Positions 11,735 to 24,287 of a stretch of 64,000 nucleotides of DNA are shown one piece after another. Positions within the stretch are counted from its first letter, which is position 1, and each line of letters begins with the position of its first letter. Source of the stretch: Cryptomeria japonica (taxonomy: Eukaryota; Streptophyta; Pinopsida; Cupressales; Cupressaceae); contig NC_081414.1 in the NCBI RefSeq assembly GCF_030272615.1, forward strand, positions 47,422,501 through 47,486,500, read 5' to 3'. The notes under the pieces were generated by a model. That model did not search any database, was not told where the DNA came from, and worked only from the letters and a program-made list of their open reading frames with translations. Position numbers and translations under genes: made by a program.

Positions 11735-11780
11735 TAGTTTTCTTGCCAACCTATGAGCTTCAAAGGGGTCAGAATTCTCC

Positions 11781-13000
11781 ATGAGTGACAGAGACATCTG
11801 TTACTACAACAGAGAACAGAAGAGATGGCAGTTTCAGATTCTTGTAGTGCCAGAAGAGGATACCTTTTCAGAGGTATTGAGAAACAAAGGGAAGGAATTG
11901 GATTCTGTAGATTCAGTGGATCCAATGGCAGATAAGGCTACAGAACAAAATGAAGCACCTGATAAGAAGGATGAGAGACAATTCAATGCCATGATGTCTC
12001 AATTGCTGGCCAAACTTAACCATAATGTTGTTGGGACCCCTAACCAACCCAACAATGGACCGGAAGTCAGCACCTCTAATGCTCCTGTAGGAAATGGAAA
12101 TGGGAGTAACAATGGGAGCAATAGTGGAGGTTCAACCCCAAGACCTCTACAACCTGTCTTTCTGCCAAGAGAAGCATAACAAGCTGAAATGGAGATACCT
12201 ACAGCTGATGAAATAAGTAACAACTATATGGATTTTGGTTCTCTCCTTGGAGAGATCGGAGATATCCTTACTTTGGATCAATTCATGAATCAAAAAATCA
12301 ATAGTGATACCATGGGTTGGTCACCCTTGGTCATAACTTGATCACCACATATGCTGATTTTACCAACAAGTTGATTGAGAGGTTTGACACCAAGGATCCA
12401 GAGGTGAAATTTAGAGAACTTGCTCAACTCAAATAGCAAGGTTCATTGGACACTTATGTAACTGAATTCCAAAATCTATCAGTTATGGTAAGTAGTATTT
12501 CTGAGAAGCGGTTAGTGGTCTTTTTCACGGAAGGACTTGAGGAACCTTTGAAAGGTTGGGTTAAAGCATTTGATCCGCCCACCTTGGCAGAAGCTATTAA
12601 ATAATCTCGAAGAATGGAGTTGGCTGCCCCAAAGAACAAAATTCAGTCCAAGCCTTTCCCTTTCTGAAAGGAAAAGAAGAAATTTACAAATCAGACCAAG
12701 AGGTTTCCTTTGCGAATGGATGATGAGCTCCATCAAGAGCTTCGAAGGAAGAATCTTTTCTATTCTTGTAGAGAACCTTGGGCCCCAGGACATAAGTGTC
12801 ATGGGAAGGGCAATTTGCATCAAATGGAGTACTATTCTGCAGATGGATCAGATTCTAAAATTTCAGAACAGCAGATTAAAATTGAGGATAGCGAGTATAA
12901 AGAGGCTCTGAAGGGCCTAAAATTGAGTCAGAAGACAGAGGAGTGGTTGCTCAACTCTCGAGCATTCACAAGAATGAATCCTTTAGAGTTCGCGGTGTGA
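11781..13000 (+). pseudogene. gag of copy D, internally deleted
   Basis: It starts with the ATG at 11781 (MSDRDICYYNREQKRW) and is open to 12179, where a stop occurs (GCA TAA against GTA CAA in copy A). Near 12300 it lacks about 215 bases present in copy A (A positions about 757-970), removing the first half of the capsid core. A CAG to TAG change lies near 12436. The nucleocapsid end (CYSCREPWAPGHKC, about 12757-12800) is open to 13000 and overlaps pol. Confidence 0.87.
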
Positions 13001-14237
13001 TAGGAGAGCATCGTGTCATTGCTCTCATTGACACAGGAGTGACTCATAATTTCATTGATGAGAGGATTGTTGCAAAGAGGGGGCTAGTGGCAGAGGAAGT
13101 CGAAGGCTTCAAAGTCATGGTAGCATATGGCTCCACTATATCTTGCAACCGAATGATTCCAACATGTCTCTGAAGTTGGGAAATCATGAAATTAGAGATG
13201 ATTTCTTTGTAGTTAGCATTGGTGGGACTGATGATGCAGTCCTCGGGATTCAATGGCTGAGATCTCTTGGTGAGATTACATTAACCCTGCAAACCATGGA
13301 GCTGAAATTCATGTTTGAAGGGAAGATGGTAGTATTGAGAGGAATGTCGAATGGTGGACTTAGAGTTGTCTCATTGAAGAGGATGGAGAGGCTGATCCGC
13401 CATAACCAAGTGGAGTGGGCAGCAAAGTGTTTGATAATGCCATCAAATCCATTGGTAGACAAGGGTAGCTATGCCGCAGACATTCAAGCATTGGTCACAG
13501 ACAGAAGTAAGGTCATGGTTATGCCCTCTAAACCACTAGAAGAGAATCAGAGCTATCTTGAAGATATTCAAGCCTTGATAACCAAGAGGGGTAAGGTGTT
13601 TGAGAATCCACCTCCTGGTAGACCTCTTGAAAGAGGTGCAGAACACATCATTGAGCTTGAAGAAGGAGCTAAGCTGGTTATGACTACTCTTTATCGGTAT
13701 ACCAAGAAGCAGAAGGATGAGATTGAGAAAGCAATCCAGGAGTTGCTTGACATGAGTTACATACGGCCAAGCAAAATCCCCTTTGCTTCGGCTGTTGTTT
13801 TAGTGAAAAAGAAGGATGGGACCATGCGCATGTCCGTGGATTATCGAGCCCTGAATCAGAAAACTATTAAGAATCGGTATCCTATTCCGAGAATTGATGA
13901 GCTCATTGATGAGCTACATGGTGCAGTGTTCTTCTCTAAGATTGATCTCAGGTCTGGGTATCACCAGATTAGGATGAGAGCTTCAGATGTGGAGAAGACT
14001 GCTTTCAGATGCCACTTTGGGCATTTTGAGTTCCTAGTCATGCCCTTTGGCTTGACGAATGCCCCTGCCACATTTCAGTCATGCATGAACAAAATCTTCC
14101 AAAAACAGCTGAGGAAGTTCGTACTCATATTCTTTGATGACATACTCATATTCAACAAATCTTGGAAGGAGCACTTACAACACTTGTACGAAGTGTTAAG
14201 CATACTGGAATCCAAATCCCTGTTTGCCATAATGTGA
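12901..14237 (+). pseudogene. Protease and reverse transcriptase region of copy D
   Basis: Protease (ALIDTGVTHNF) is followed by a one-base loss near 13157 relative to copy A that shifts the frame. From 13143 to 14237 the frame is open through the linker and the RT fingers and palm: [23 protein letters not shown], and FFDDILIF with both catalytic Asp. Near 14228 a small deletion (about 9-10 bases against copy A) breaks the frame. This is the best-preserved RT in the window. Confidence 0.9.
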
Positions 14238-14244
14238 ATTTGAA

Positions 14245-14973
14245 ATGGAAGAATTGCTATACCTTGGTCACATTATCAGTATAGGTGGTGTGAAGCTAGA
14301 CCTTGAAAAGATTATAGCCATCATTGATTGGCCTCCTCCTGAGAACATAACACACTTTAAGGGATTCTTGAGTCTGTGTGGCTTTTATCAGAGGTTTGTG
14401 AAGGGATACTCTCAGTTGGTTGCCCCCCTCACAGATCTTACAAGGAAAGGAGCTTTTCAATGGTCCGAAAAGGTACAGACAGTTTTTGATCAATTTAAGG
14501 GGAACATGAGTTCCTGCCCCGTTTTGGTTTTACCTGATTTCACCAAACCTTTTGAACTACAGTGTGATGCATCTAGAGAAGGTGTTGGTCCAGTCCTCAT
14601 GTAGGATAAGCATCCTATAGTCTTCAAGAGTAGGAAGCTAAGAGGGCCTGGAAGGCTGTATTCGATATATGACAAGGAAATGCTTGCCATAATGCATGCC
14701 CTTGCAAAGTTCAAGCAGTACCTTGTGGGGAGTAAGTTCATTGTTAAGACTGATCATAATAGTCTTAAACACTTCATGCATCAGAAAGACTTGAATGAAA
14801 GGCAGCAGAAGTGGGTGAGTAAGCTACAAGCTTACGACTTCGATATTGAGTATGTCAAAGGGAAGAATAACATTTTGGCTGATGCCTTGTCCAGAAGGCC
14901 CCATTTGAGCTCACTGTGCGAGCTTATTGCTGATTGGCAGGAGTTGTTGCTTGCTGATTATGCCAAAAATTAG
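14245..14973 (+). pseudogene. RT thumb/RNase H region of copy D
   Basis: It carries LYLGHIIS, the connection [13 protein letters not shown], and RNase H (LQCDASREGVG, TDHNSLKHF, ILADALSRRP). TAG stops at 14602 and 14971 replace CAG codons of copy A. RNase H would remove the RNA strand during cDNA synthesis. Confidence 0.9.
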
Positions 14974-15021
14974 TTTGCAACCAGCATTATAGAAGGTACT
15001 TTTCATGATAAAAAGTACAAA

Positions 15022-16003
15022 TTGGTTGAGGGGTTGATTCTATACAGAGGAAGGATCTTCATTGTGGCTGAGTCTAAGCTGAAGGAGAAGATTTTGAAAA
15101 CTTTACATGACATTCCCCTTGCTGGTCACCAAGGTTACTTCAAAACATACAAGCAGATCCAAAAGAGGTTCTCTTGGAAGGGACTTAAAAATGATGTCTT
15201 GAGGTACATCAAGGAGTGTCATACATGCCGGAGAAACAAAGATGAGCACACTTTGCCAGCTAGTTTGTTACAGCCCTTGCCCATTCCCGATAAAAAATGG
15301 GAAAGTATATCCATGGACTTCATCACTGGGTTGCCACGAGCTCGGGGAAAGGATAGCATTTATGTGATGGTGGATAGACTCACTAAGTTTGCTCACTTTT
15401 TCGCCATCACCAGTTCTTTTACAACAGCTCAGGTTGTTGAAGTGTTCTTTCGGGAGGTTTTCAGGTTACATGGGTTACCGAAGAACATTGTGAGTGATAG
15501 GGACATCAAGTTCCTAAGTGCCTTTTGGCAAGAGTTTTTCAAATTATGTAGAACTGTGATCAACTCCAAGCACAAGTTATCACCCACAAACTGATGGACA
15601 AACCGAGATAGTGAATAAGTGGTTGGAAGGATATCTTAGAAACTATGTCTTGGAGCAGCAGAATACATGGGCAAGATGGCTTCACCTAGGAGAATTTTGC
15701 TACAACTCCTATAACATGTCCATCTGGATGTCACCATTCATGGCATTATATGGTTATGAAGCTCCTAGCTTTGCTGACTTGGTATTTGGTGATAGCAGAA
15801 CTCCTCAGGCGAAGGATATGATGCAACAGAGTCAGGATATTTTGAGGATTCTGAGAAACAATCTCCAGCATGCGCAGAATCAGCAGAAGATGTATGCTGA
15901 TCAGCAACGAATTGAGCGCACCTTTGAGGTGGACGACATGGTTTATTTGAGGCTCCAACCCTACAGCAGTCTACTCTCAAGACGAGTGGAGTTGAGAAAT
16001 TGA
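15022..16003 (+). pseudogene. Integrase region of copy D
   Basis: The zinc domain (HDIPLAGHQGYFKTY, CHTCRRNK) and DDE core ([27 protein letters not shown]) are open to 15594. A frameshift near 15575 comes just before the Glu-containing segment; the rest (EGYLRNYVLEQQN) is in another frame to 16003, where another shift occurs. Confidence 0.9.
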
Positions 16004-18915
16004 AACCATGATTCTATGGGCCTTTCAGAGTCAACAGGAGGATTGGAGAAGTGACATGAGTTGGAATTACCGGCAAGTAGCAGGATTCATAATGTATTTC
16101 TTGTGTCTCACCTTAAGAAGGCTCTGGGACATAATGTTGTTGCTTCAGCTGAGTTACCTCCACTTGATGAGGAGGGAGAGCTAGTTTTGGTTCTATTGTG
16201 CGTTGCACACACTCCCTGTCGCCGATAGGGTCCCCCTTCCCTTTTTTGAGCCTTTCGTCTTCGCTCTGTTGAGTTTCGCATAGAGCATCTCGCGTCCTTT
16301 CGAGCAAGTCCGTGACCGGTTCATGAAGTGATGATGTTGAAAGAAAAGAACCGATGATTCCATTAGGCTAGTCTAGCCCTCGGGCACGAATACCAAGAGA
16401 TTGTTCAAAATTGTGAAATCGCCTTGGATAGGCGTAAGGTGATAGAAGTTGGCAAAGCCCGCCAAGCAAAGAGCAGCGCGTCTGAAGGTCGCATGACGAC
16501 CCAAAATTGTCATTTCCGCGTAAGAGTGATGAGATGGATTGCATGAGGTTTTGTTTTTGCGGAGTTTACAAGATTTGAACGAATGACGATTTTCGACAAC
16601 CGGAGGAGGAGCGAATTTCGTTGCAAAATGCCAAAGACCTCCAAACTCACCCAAGTGCCCAAGCTCACACAAAATGAGGAAACTTTCAAAGGCTTGCAAA
16701 ATCGCCCAGGGGGCCGAATTTCGGACCCTAGGGACAAAAGGAGAGAAATTTCAAAATGACAAAATCGTTGAAAAGGTCCGAAAATTACCTTTCAATTTAC
16801 AAAAACCCCCCCAAGGTCCGAAATTCACTTGAGCTATCTAATTTCGGACCCTGGAGCCAAAATTTCAAAATTTGTTAAGTTGCAAAAGGTGCCTTAAGGT
16901 CTGAAATTTCTTTAAGTTCGCAAAAGGTGTTGAAAACTCCGAAATTTCTTCAAGTCGCCAAAAGGCATTAAAACTCCGAAAATTCTTAAAAGTTGCAAAA
17001 ATGTGCTTAAGGTCCGAATTTGTCTTAAAGTTGAAAAAGGGGCCTTAAGGTCCGAAGATTACCTTTCAGTTTGCAAAACCCCCCCCCAAGGTCCGAAATT
17101 CACTTGAGTTATCTAATTTCGGACCCTGGGGCCGAAATTTCAAAATACTTTAAAATCGCAAAAGGCATTGAAATTTCAAAATACTTTAAGCCACTGAAAG
17201 GCGTGAAAACTCCGAAGTTCGCAAACGGCGTTCAAAGCTCCGAAATTTCAAAGTTTAAAAATCGCGAAAGGTGCCTTAGGGTCTGAAATTTGTTAAGTCG
17301 CCAAAGAAGGTGAAAGCCCCGAAAATCGCAAAGGGCATGAAAGGTCCGAAAAAAATAAAGAGCGGAAGTCCTTCAAGGTAAAACGCAGTTTAGGCTCGGA
17401 AAACTTCCATTCCACCAAAGTCGCGAGCTAGAGGATAGCCACGAAGAAGCAAGGGCAATTCTAGCGAAAACCCCGCATGCTCCAAAGTCTCTCATTTCTC
17501 CAAAAATCGCTGCGCAGAAAGTAAAATAGGCAATAAGCGTGGAGGCACCTGAGGATCGCGTAGGGTTTTGAAAGGCAGAGCCAATTTCGCGTGATTTGCA
17601 TCCAAGGTAAAAAATCGCTTAGTCTAAAAAATCGACATTGCAAATTCTTCTCCAATCCAAACCGCGAAAATTTGAATTAGAGAGATAACCGTTGGAATTT
17701 AAAATTTGCAAAACTATCCATTCGTCTTTGCGCAGCAAGTCGGGCAATTTCTCGCCATCCATTTTTCATCAGGTAAGTACGCTTTGTCTCTCTTGACCAT
17801 CTGAAATGTTTTTTTTTAAATTGGATACATGCCTGTGCAAAATTGATTAGAGTGCTTCAGTCTTCAAAATTCGCATCTTTTAAAGCCTATTTAAAGGGGA
17901 CTGGTTTTCCCTCATTTTGTAAGAAGTGCTTGAATTGTTGCAAAAGCTCTGGCGAAATTTACAGAATTTAATGCAAAGTTAAGACTGTTTCCAAATTTCC
18001 TTGTGAGTGCATGGTCTCCTTCTTCATTAATTTAGAAATTTTTCAGCTATGTTGATTTCCTTTATATACCATTTTCGAACAAACATCCGACAGAATCCTC
18101 GCAGTTCACACCATTAGGGAATGGTTGATCGCCTTTCTCTCTGCATGGTTAGTCTAAACCTTTCATATGCTTAGTTCGGTTATTGAATGCTCACTATGAA
18201 TGTAAAAGTTCTAATGTTGTAGTTGATAACATGAAAATCCTATTTTCCTTTGAAGATTGCACTAGATTTATGCAAGTATTGTGCTTAAATAGCTGGTGAT
18301 GCTTAGTCTAGTTATTTGGAGGTGTCCGTCTGTTTACTGAATCTGCTATCTTAGTTAAAATTTATATTTCATGTATCTCTCTCTCCCTATCCTTCCCTCC
18401 TTTTCCCCTTTTTTTTATCAAGAGAATCCGCAGTCCCATTGAAAACAGTATCAACTCAACTGAAATCATTTGATAAGAAAGATCATAAAGATTCCAGGGA
18501 ACTCATCTATCAATTGCTTGTCTCACCATAAGTCCCCCTTGTGTTTCCAACAAAACACACCAAACCACTGAGTAATCCCGCAGTCAAGACCTGACAAACG
18601 AAACCTTGAGGTTGTCCCCTTTGATCAAAGGTAGAAAATAGCTTTAGGGATTTCCTTATCTCAAGAGAGGATAGGATACTTAGCAAGTTTATTCTATTCT
18701 ATGGAGTTTGCAGCAATGCGATTCTAGACACGTCAATAGGTTCCTGAAGCTATCCTTGATTTCAGCGAACATTCTTTGAGGACAAGGGTGATCAAGGAAT
18801 ACTTGATCAAGTGGAAAAATTTGCCAGCAAAGGATGCTACATGGGAAAATGAGTAGATTTTATTGCATCCAACCTTATAGTTGCTTGACGACAAGCAATT
18901 TTGGGGAGGGCGAAC
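16004..18915 (+). pseudogene. Chromodomain end of copy D pol, split by unit E
   Basis: The C-terminal pol sequence runs from 16004 to 16193 and resumes at 18744 (ctgaagctatcc), continuing with the chromodomain phrase YLIKWKNLPAKDATWE to a GAG-to-TAG stop at about 18853. The polypurine tract gcaattttggggaggg precedes the LTR at 18916. The join across E is exact once one GGTTC copy is removed. Confidence 0.88.
16194..18738 (+). mobile_element. Unit E: 2.5-kb solo-LTR-like insertion, TSD GGTTC
   Basis: It is flanked by GGTTC at 16189-16193 and 18739-18743. It starts TATTGTGCGTTGCACAC and ends GACACGTCAATA, against TGTTGTGCG and GACACGTCAACA in unit F, so both terminal dinucleotides (TG and CA) have mutated. 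The head has the stem CCCTGTC-gcc-GATAGGG then TCCCCC. From 16700 to 17350 it has degenerate phrases of the type ggtccgaaatttc. A splice-donor-like AG/GTAAGTAC is at 17773 and a TATA-like GCCTATTTAAAGGGG at 17885. Compared with F it lacks about 4.1 kb including the ORF. No coding sequence was seen. Confidence 0.9.
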
Positions 18916-20789
18916 TGTAATGTCCCCTTCTCAATGATGTGCTTTCAGTGGTCCATTGGCCTATCTCAACAACTCGTAGGCTGTGGAATGAAGAACTAAT
19001 AAGTCAGGGATTGACTATTTAAATGGTGCTCTTACTGAGTTTTCCATGTTCTGTCACTCAGTGCGAAGATGATGTTTTGCGGAGCTATATTGCTTGACTT
19101 ACTATTTTTAGTAAGTATCAGTTCAGGTGATTCTATTTATAGCAGGGCAGTTCAGAGATTTAGTTCAGTTCGATGGATGGTTCAGCGCTTCAGTCCTCAA
19201 TTCATTTGGCTTTTGAGCAGTATGTAGGATGATTTATTAAATATTAACACTGCATTCTAACGTTAATATTTAATTATATTATTTTGGACAACTTTGGGAA
19301 ATAGAACTTTATTTTATTCAAGTGATTTTATCAGTTTTTCCTAAGTCAATGCCACAAGGGAAATTGAATTATTTCATGAGCATCACTCAATGTCTTCTTT
19401 GCAAGTTATTATCCTAGGCAAAAGTTCGAACTTGCCTAAGGGAAGGGGACGCCATCCTTGAGGGACTTATTTTATATTTTTCAAATGTATTTGGCCGGCT
19501 TTGAGGGAAATAATGAAGTGACATGTAATTTGGATGTATTTGGGCGCATTTGCATTTGAATTTAGGGAGCAAAAAAGTTATAAATAAGAGCCTTGGGCTC
19601 TCATTTGGGGGATCAAAAGAATTTGCATTGTTATGCTGCCGAAATGGAGAGCAAAACTGAGCTTCGGAGTTGAGGCTTCCTAGCTAGCACAATTCCATAC
19701 TTGCTATACAGTACCTAGCTGGTGGGTGTGATTGAGAGTTGTTTTTGGTGTGAGGATTTTCAGTTTTAGAGTTTTGGTGAGTTTTCTATGTTGCTGGTTT
19801 GGAGTGGTTGAAGCGGATTTCTGTTCATAACTCTCTGCCTGAGTGTCCATTTCTTTTGGGTAGAGGCTCGTCGAAAGCGTATTGGAGAAGCGATCATTCC
19901 TCTGGAAGGGCATTGGATTTGGTGTTGAGTGGATTTTTTAAGAACAAATTGAAATTTGCTGCTAGCCATACCTTTCCTGGAGTGCCTTGGTTTGCATGCC
20001 ACTTGTGTGTGGTGATTTTGGTGCTGGTTTGATCTCTTGGTTGGTTCGCTCTGGTCATAGCAGTTGTTTGCCTGAGTTCATGAGCATTTTGGAGCTGATT
20101 CGGAAGAGTTATGTGCATTTCTATGTTACTGGCCCATTTCTAGAGATGTTGGTATTTATATCAGAATTGTTGTTTATATGTTTTAGCCTGAAATCAGTGT
20201 TAGTCTGTGATTGAATGTAGTAGTACTTCATTGTAATCATCTTGTATCATTGGTTAGTAGTACTAACCTCTTATTGAACTTGAAGTGCTTATTGTAATCC
20301 CCACTGCATAAGTGGAAGAGGTTGGTTGGGCTGCCTTAGTGTTTGTAATTTCTTTGTGCTTTTGTCCTCCCACTGTATAAGTGGTTGAGTGGTATTGTCC
20401 TCCCACTGGAATATGCGGTTGAGTGATAGTTTTTATGCATAAGTCCTCTCACTACATAAGCGGTAGAGTGATTTGATTATGGTTATGCTTTTGTTCCCGT
20501 GGTTGGTTTACCACCAAGTTCTTGTTCTTCATCCCACTGAAAAGTGGAAGGGTCTGGCTTGCCGCCGAGCATTGTACTTGCTTTATAATTTTCAGCAGAT
20601 CAGTGAGCTAAGGAACCCCTTATCACCGTATGCTCTCACCTTCCCATTTTGGGCACTTGGTGATCAGAGAGTGGAAGAGTTACAATTTCAGCAAGCATTG
20701 AGATTATATTTTCTAACCTTAACTGGTTAGGTGTTTGTTTGTAATTCTTATTGTGCTAAAAAACAAAAAAAATTATCCGGGATATTACA
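18916..20789 (+). repeat. 3' LTR of copy D (1874 bp)
   Basis: It runs from TGTAATGTCCCC to gatattaca and is nearly the same as the 5' LTR, but with fewer internal repeats near its start. ACTTACTATTTTTAGTAAGT is at 19097, a TATA box at 19579 and hairpin phrases at 20296-20570. Confidence 0.93.
19579..19586 (+). promoter_or_regulatory. TATA box in the 3' LTR of copy D
   Basis: TATAAATA precedes agagccttgggctctc, as in the 5' LTR. Confidence 0.65.
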
Positions 20790-21235
20790 TTGATGATATG
20801 GTCTACCTAAGACTTCTGCCCTTCAGACAGTCTACTCTCAAGAAGAGTGGAGCGGAAAAACTCAAGCCACGTTTTTATGGACCATTCAAGGTCATTAGGA
20901 GAGTGGGAGTTGTGGTTTATGAGTTAGAGCTACCAACGAGTAGAGGAGTACATAATGTCTTCCATGTGTCACGCCTCCAAAAGGCACTTGGGCACAATGT
21001 GATAGTCTCTTTTGATTTGCCTCCTTTGGTTGAAGAGGGAGAATTGGTGCTAGTTCCTGAGGCCATCCTTGATGTCAGAGAACGATTGTCAAGGAGGACC
21101 ATCCGAGAGTATTTGTTTAAGTGTAAGGACTTATCGGTGGAGGATGCTACATGGGAGAATGAGGAGGTTTTATAGCATCCTGGCTTGCGATTGCTTGAGG
21201 AAAAACAATTGTGGGAAGGGCGGATTGTAATGTCC
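20790..21235 (+). pseudogene. Chromodomain end of old copy R, right piece
   Basis: After the TTGAT duplication, translation gives DDMVYLRLLPFRQSTLKKSG, FYGPFKVIRRVGVVVYEL and a chromodomain YLFKCKDLSVEDATWE, ending at a TAG at 21173. The chromodomain has KC where other copies have KW, losing a usual aromatic residue. It continues the piece at 9441-9712 and leads to a polypurine tract (gtgggaagggcgg). Confidence 0.88.
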
Positions 21236-23137
21236 CCTTCCTTGTGATGATGCATCCAGTGGTCCATTGGCCTATTCCGGAGACCCGTAGGCTATGTGGA
21301 AAGGTGAATTAGGGTTTCCATGTTCTTTGGAGTTCCGACCAAGTTTGTCAGGGATGGATTGTGAACTTACTATTTTTAGTTAGGGTTTGGCCATCGGGAT
21401 GGTACAAAGTTGCTAAGCTCACCAAGCTCTTTCTCTGGTTACGAAGATCATGATTTTCGAAGCATTATTTTATGACTTACTATTTTTAGTAAGTGGCAGT
21501 TTGGGCATTCTATTTTTGGCAGTCCTGGGTTTGGTCCTGATCCAGCACAGTTCAATGATCCTCATTGCTTAGCTTCATCTGGATTTTGTTGATAATCATA
21601 CCCTAGAGTTATAAGCGATTTAATTAAATATTATTCCTTATCCTAAGGTTATTATTTAATTATTTTATTACTGATTTATGTTATGGGGAATTGTGCAAAA
21701 AGTAATATTTTTCCTAAGTCTTGCTGGGCAAATTATTTGATGGTTATAAGGAGACTTTATTGTTTATACTTCAAAGTTATATCATGCCAAAATCGTGGTC
21801 CCCCCTCCTAGGCGCGATTTTTGAACTTGGGAAGTGGGCACCATTCTTGGGTCCACCACATGAAATGAAATGCAGCTTGAAATGAGGAGAATTTGGAGGC
21901 AATTTCATTTGAATTCCGAACTTGAAAAGCTATATAAACAGGTGACCGGCTCCTCATTTGGTATCCAAAGAAAATATATTGTTATGCTATCGGAATGACT
22001 CCAGAATTCTTTGAGGGTGATTACCTTCTAGATCTTTCTTTCCAGTTTCAAGTGTGAGACATCACTCCTAGCTGTGGTTCAAAGTGGTGAGCTATTTGGT
22101 GATTTTTGGGTGTGTTGGTGAAGAGTTGGGTGCTGCTACATTTTTTGGTATTGTTGGTGTGTGTTGGCGGGAAGTGTATTTTGCTCGTAGCTATCTGCGT
22201 GTTGGGTGCATCGTTCTAGGTGAGGGCTCGTTGCAAGCATATCAGAGAGACAATAATTCTCCTGCATTGGTGTGGCATTTGGAGAACTCTCCAATTTACA
22301 GTTGCAAATCGAAATATTCAGCCAAAACACCATTTCCAGAATTGCCTTGGGTTGCGTGCATCATAGTTGTTGCTCTCCAATCACAGTTTCAAGGTATTGA
22401 TCTGATTGTTTATATTATACGCTTCATTTGCATTATGTTTGGCATGATTCCATTCAGTTTTGAGAGAGTTATGAGCATTTTAGTGGTTTTAGGGATGGCT
22501 GGTTTTGTGTTTCATTGTCTCTGATTTCAGAACAACAAGTAGTGTTTGTGGTGAGAATGTGTTATTGAATTCTTGAGATATGTACTTAATTCTATCTTCT
22601 CTCACATCTCTATCTTTGTAAGAATTGTTTCAGTAGTACTGACCAATTCATTCTATGTTGCATTTCCCGCTAAACAAGTGCAAGAGGATGGCTTAGCCGC
22701 CTGTATGTCTTGTAATTCAGCTTTGTCCTCCCACTGAGCAAGTGGTTGACCAATATTGTCCTCCCGCTGAAACATGAGGTTGAGTGATAGTTTTATGTAA
22801 ATGTCCTCCCACTATATAAGCGGTAGAGTGACTTGGTTTTGTTATGCTCTTGTTACCTTGGTTGGTTTACTGCCAAGTTCTTATTCTTCATCCCACTGAA
22901 AAGTGGAAGGGGCTGGCTTGCCGCCCAGTATTTTATTTGCATTGTAATTTCTAGCGGATTAGTAAGCTAACAAACCCCTTATCACCGTATGCTCTCACCT
23001 TCCCACATTGGGCTATTGGTGATCAGAAAGTGGAAGAGCTACTTTCAATAGTATTGGGATTATATTTCCTAACTTTAACGGGTGCATTGTAATATTTGTT
23101 GTGCTCAAAAACCGAAAAAATTAGTGGGATTATTACA
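21236..23137 (+). repeat. 3' LTR of old copy R (1902 bp)
   Basis: It starts TGTAATGTCCCC and ends gggattattaca. It has two copies of the ACTTACTATTTTTAGT palindrome (21365 partial, 21475 full), a TATA box TATATAAA at 21931, and hairpin phrases at 22664-22930. The 146-codon open frame at 22084-22524 lies in the leader region and looks incidental. Confidence 0.88.
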
Positions 23138-24287
23138 CTATGGGCTTCATACAAGGGTCCAGTTTGTGCTTAAAGTGAAGATTAAACCAAGGGTTTGAGG
23201 AGTTTGAAGGTTTACCAATGCAGACCAGAATATTAAAGAGTTGATCATTGCATATCAAAAATTGTATGGGCTGCTACAGTGGCGTGAACAGTAAACGCTA
23301 CAGTATATTGCATCTTAGTTGAGTCTACTCAAGGGTTCTTCAAAGGTTTTAATTGCTGCTCATTTTCAGATTAGTTGCTGCTGTCATGACATTGAAATCT
23401 GGGCAGAATTTACAATTGTTGGAGGCCGTACTATAGCAGCAACAGCTACACATATTGCTTCACAATTTACTTGGTATTTGAGTTGCTACGTTACCCACAA
23501 CATAGGTGCTTCATTGGATCAGGTTCTCTTGCATTTAATTTTAGTATTTAATAGACATTCAAAGTTGGTTGTATGTTGCCATTGTACTCAGACCAGTGTA
23601 TTTTGTTTCATATCATATTCAGCTGTAAGCCAAGAGTCTTGGCCCTTTCATATCTGCATGGTAATTGGGACATCAATAGCATGGAGTTGCATATGATATA
23701 TTTGTAGTATTTATTTCAGCTTGCAAGATAACTGTTTGTCTTAATGTCCCTAGCTGAAAGTCAACATTTCATAATAGGAATTGCATGGCAAATGTTTGAT
23801 AAAATGCTTATGGCTGTAGCTCTCATTTCCATACTCTAGTTTGCATGCCAATTGTATGACAAAATGTCACTTGGCTGTAGGTGATTACTTTGCATATAGA
23901 AGTCATATATGTGCATTGTAAAAGTTCAAGATGAGTCATTCTTGCATTTAGATTATAGTTTAGTCATTGTAGCATTGATTTATAAGTGTTTTGAGCATTT
24001 TATCACCATCTTCAAGCCAATAAACCAGATTGAAACCACAAACCAGTAAGTTCAAAGTTTACATCATAAGTGTTTGACAATATTCCTGGAGTCCTTAATC
24101 AACAATTTGAGGGCAAAACGAGGAAGGCTCCCCACATGGCACCTTTTCATCATTGACTAAATAGGAGATGCCACATTGACATGTCCAAATTCAATGTACC
24201 TAACTCATCAACAACTACACATGTGGAGGGCATTAAATTCAAAATTGCAAAATAGAATATTGCTAAATTTTCTTGTTATGTAGTTAG
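23138..24287. other. No gene recognised; old spacer or intron sequence
   Basis: Sequence between LTR R and unit I. The 125-codon frame at 23319-23696 has no recognisable motif. No splice-flanked exon was seen. It could be further intron of the isoamylase gene or decayed repeat. Confidence 0.4.

Larger units (their letters stand above)
9713..20789 (+). mobile_element. Ty3/gypsy chromovirus copy D, full length with TSD, nested in R
   Basis: The 5' LTR (9713-11721) and 3' LTR (18916-20789) are flanked by the 5-bp duplication TTGAT at 9708-9712 and 20790-20794. Inside are a perfect initiator-Met primer site, gag, pol and a polypurine tract. Unit E (2545 bp plus 5-bp TSD) is inserted in the chromodomain, leaving about 8.5 kb of native sequence. 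Broken frames show it cannot move by itself. Confidence 0.95.

Noticed and set aside
22084-22524. 146-codon ORF in the LTR of copy R
   Set aside because: It lies in the LTR leader, is not kept in the equivalent parts of the A and D LTRs, and has no motif.
23319-23696. 125-codon ORF
   Set aside because: No recognisable domain, no splice or promoter context, and chance open frames of this size are expected in 64 kb.
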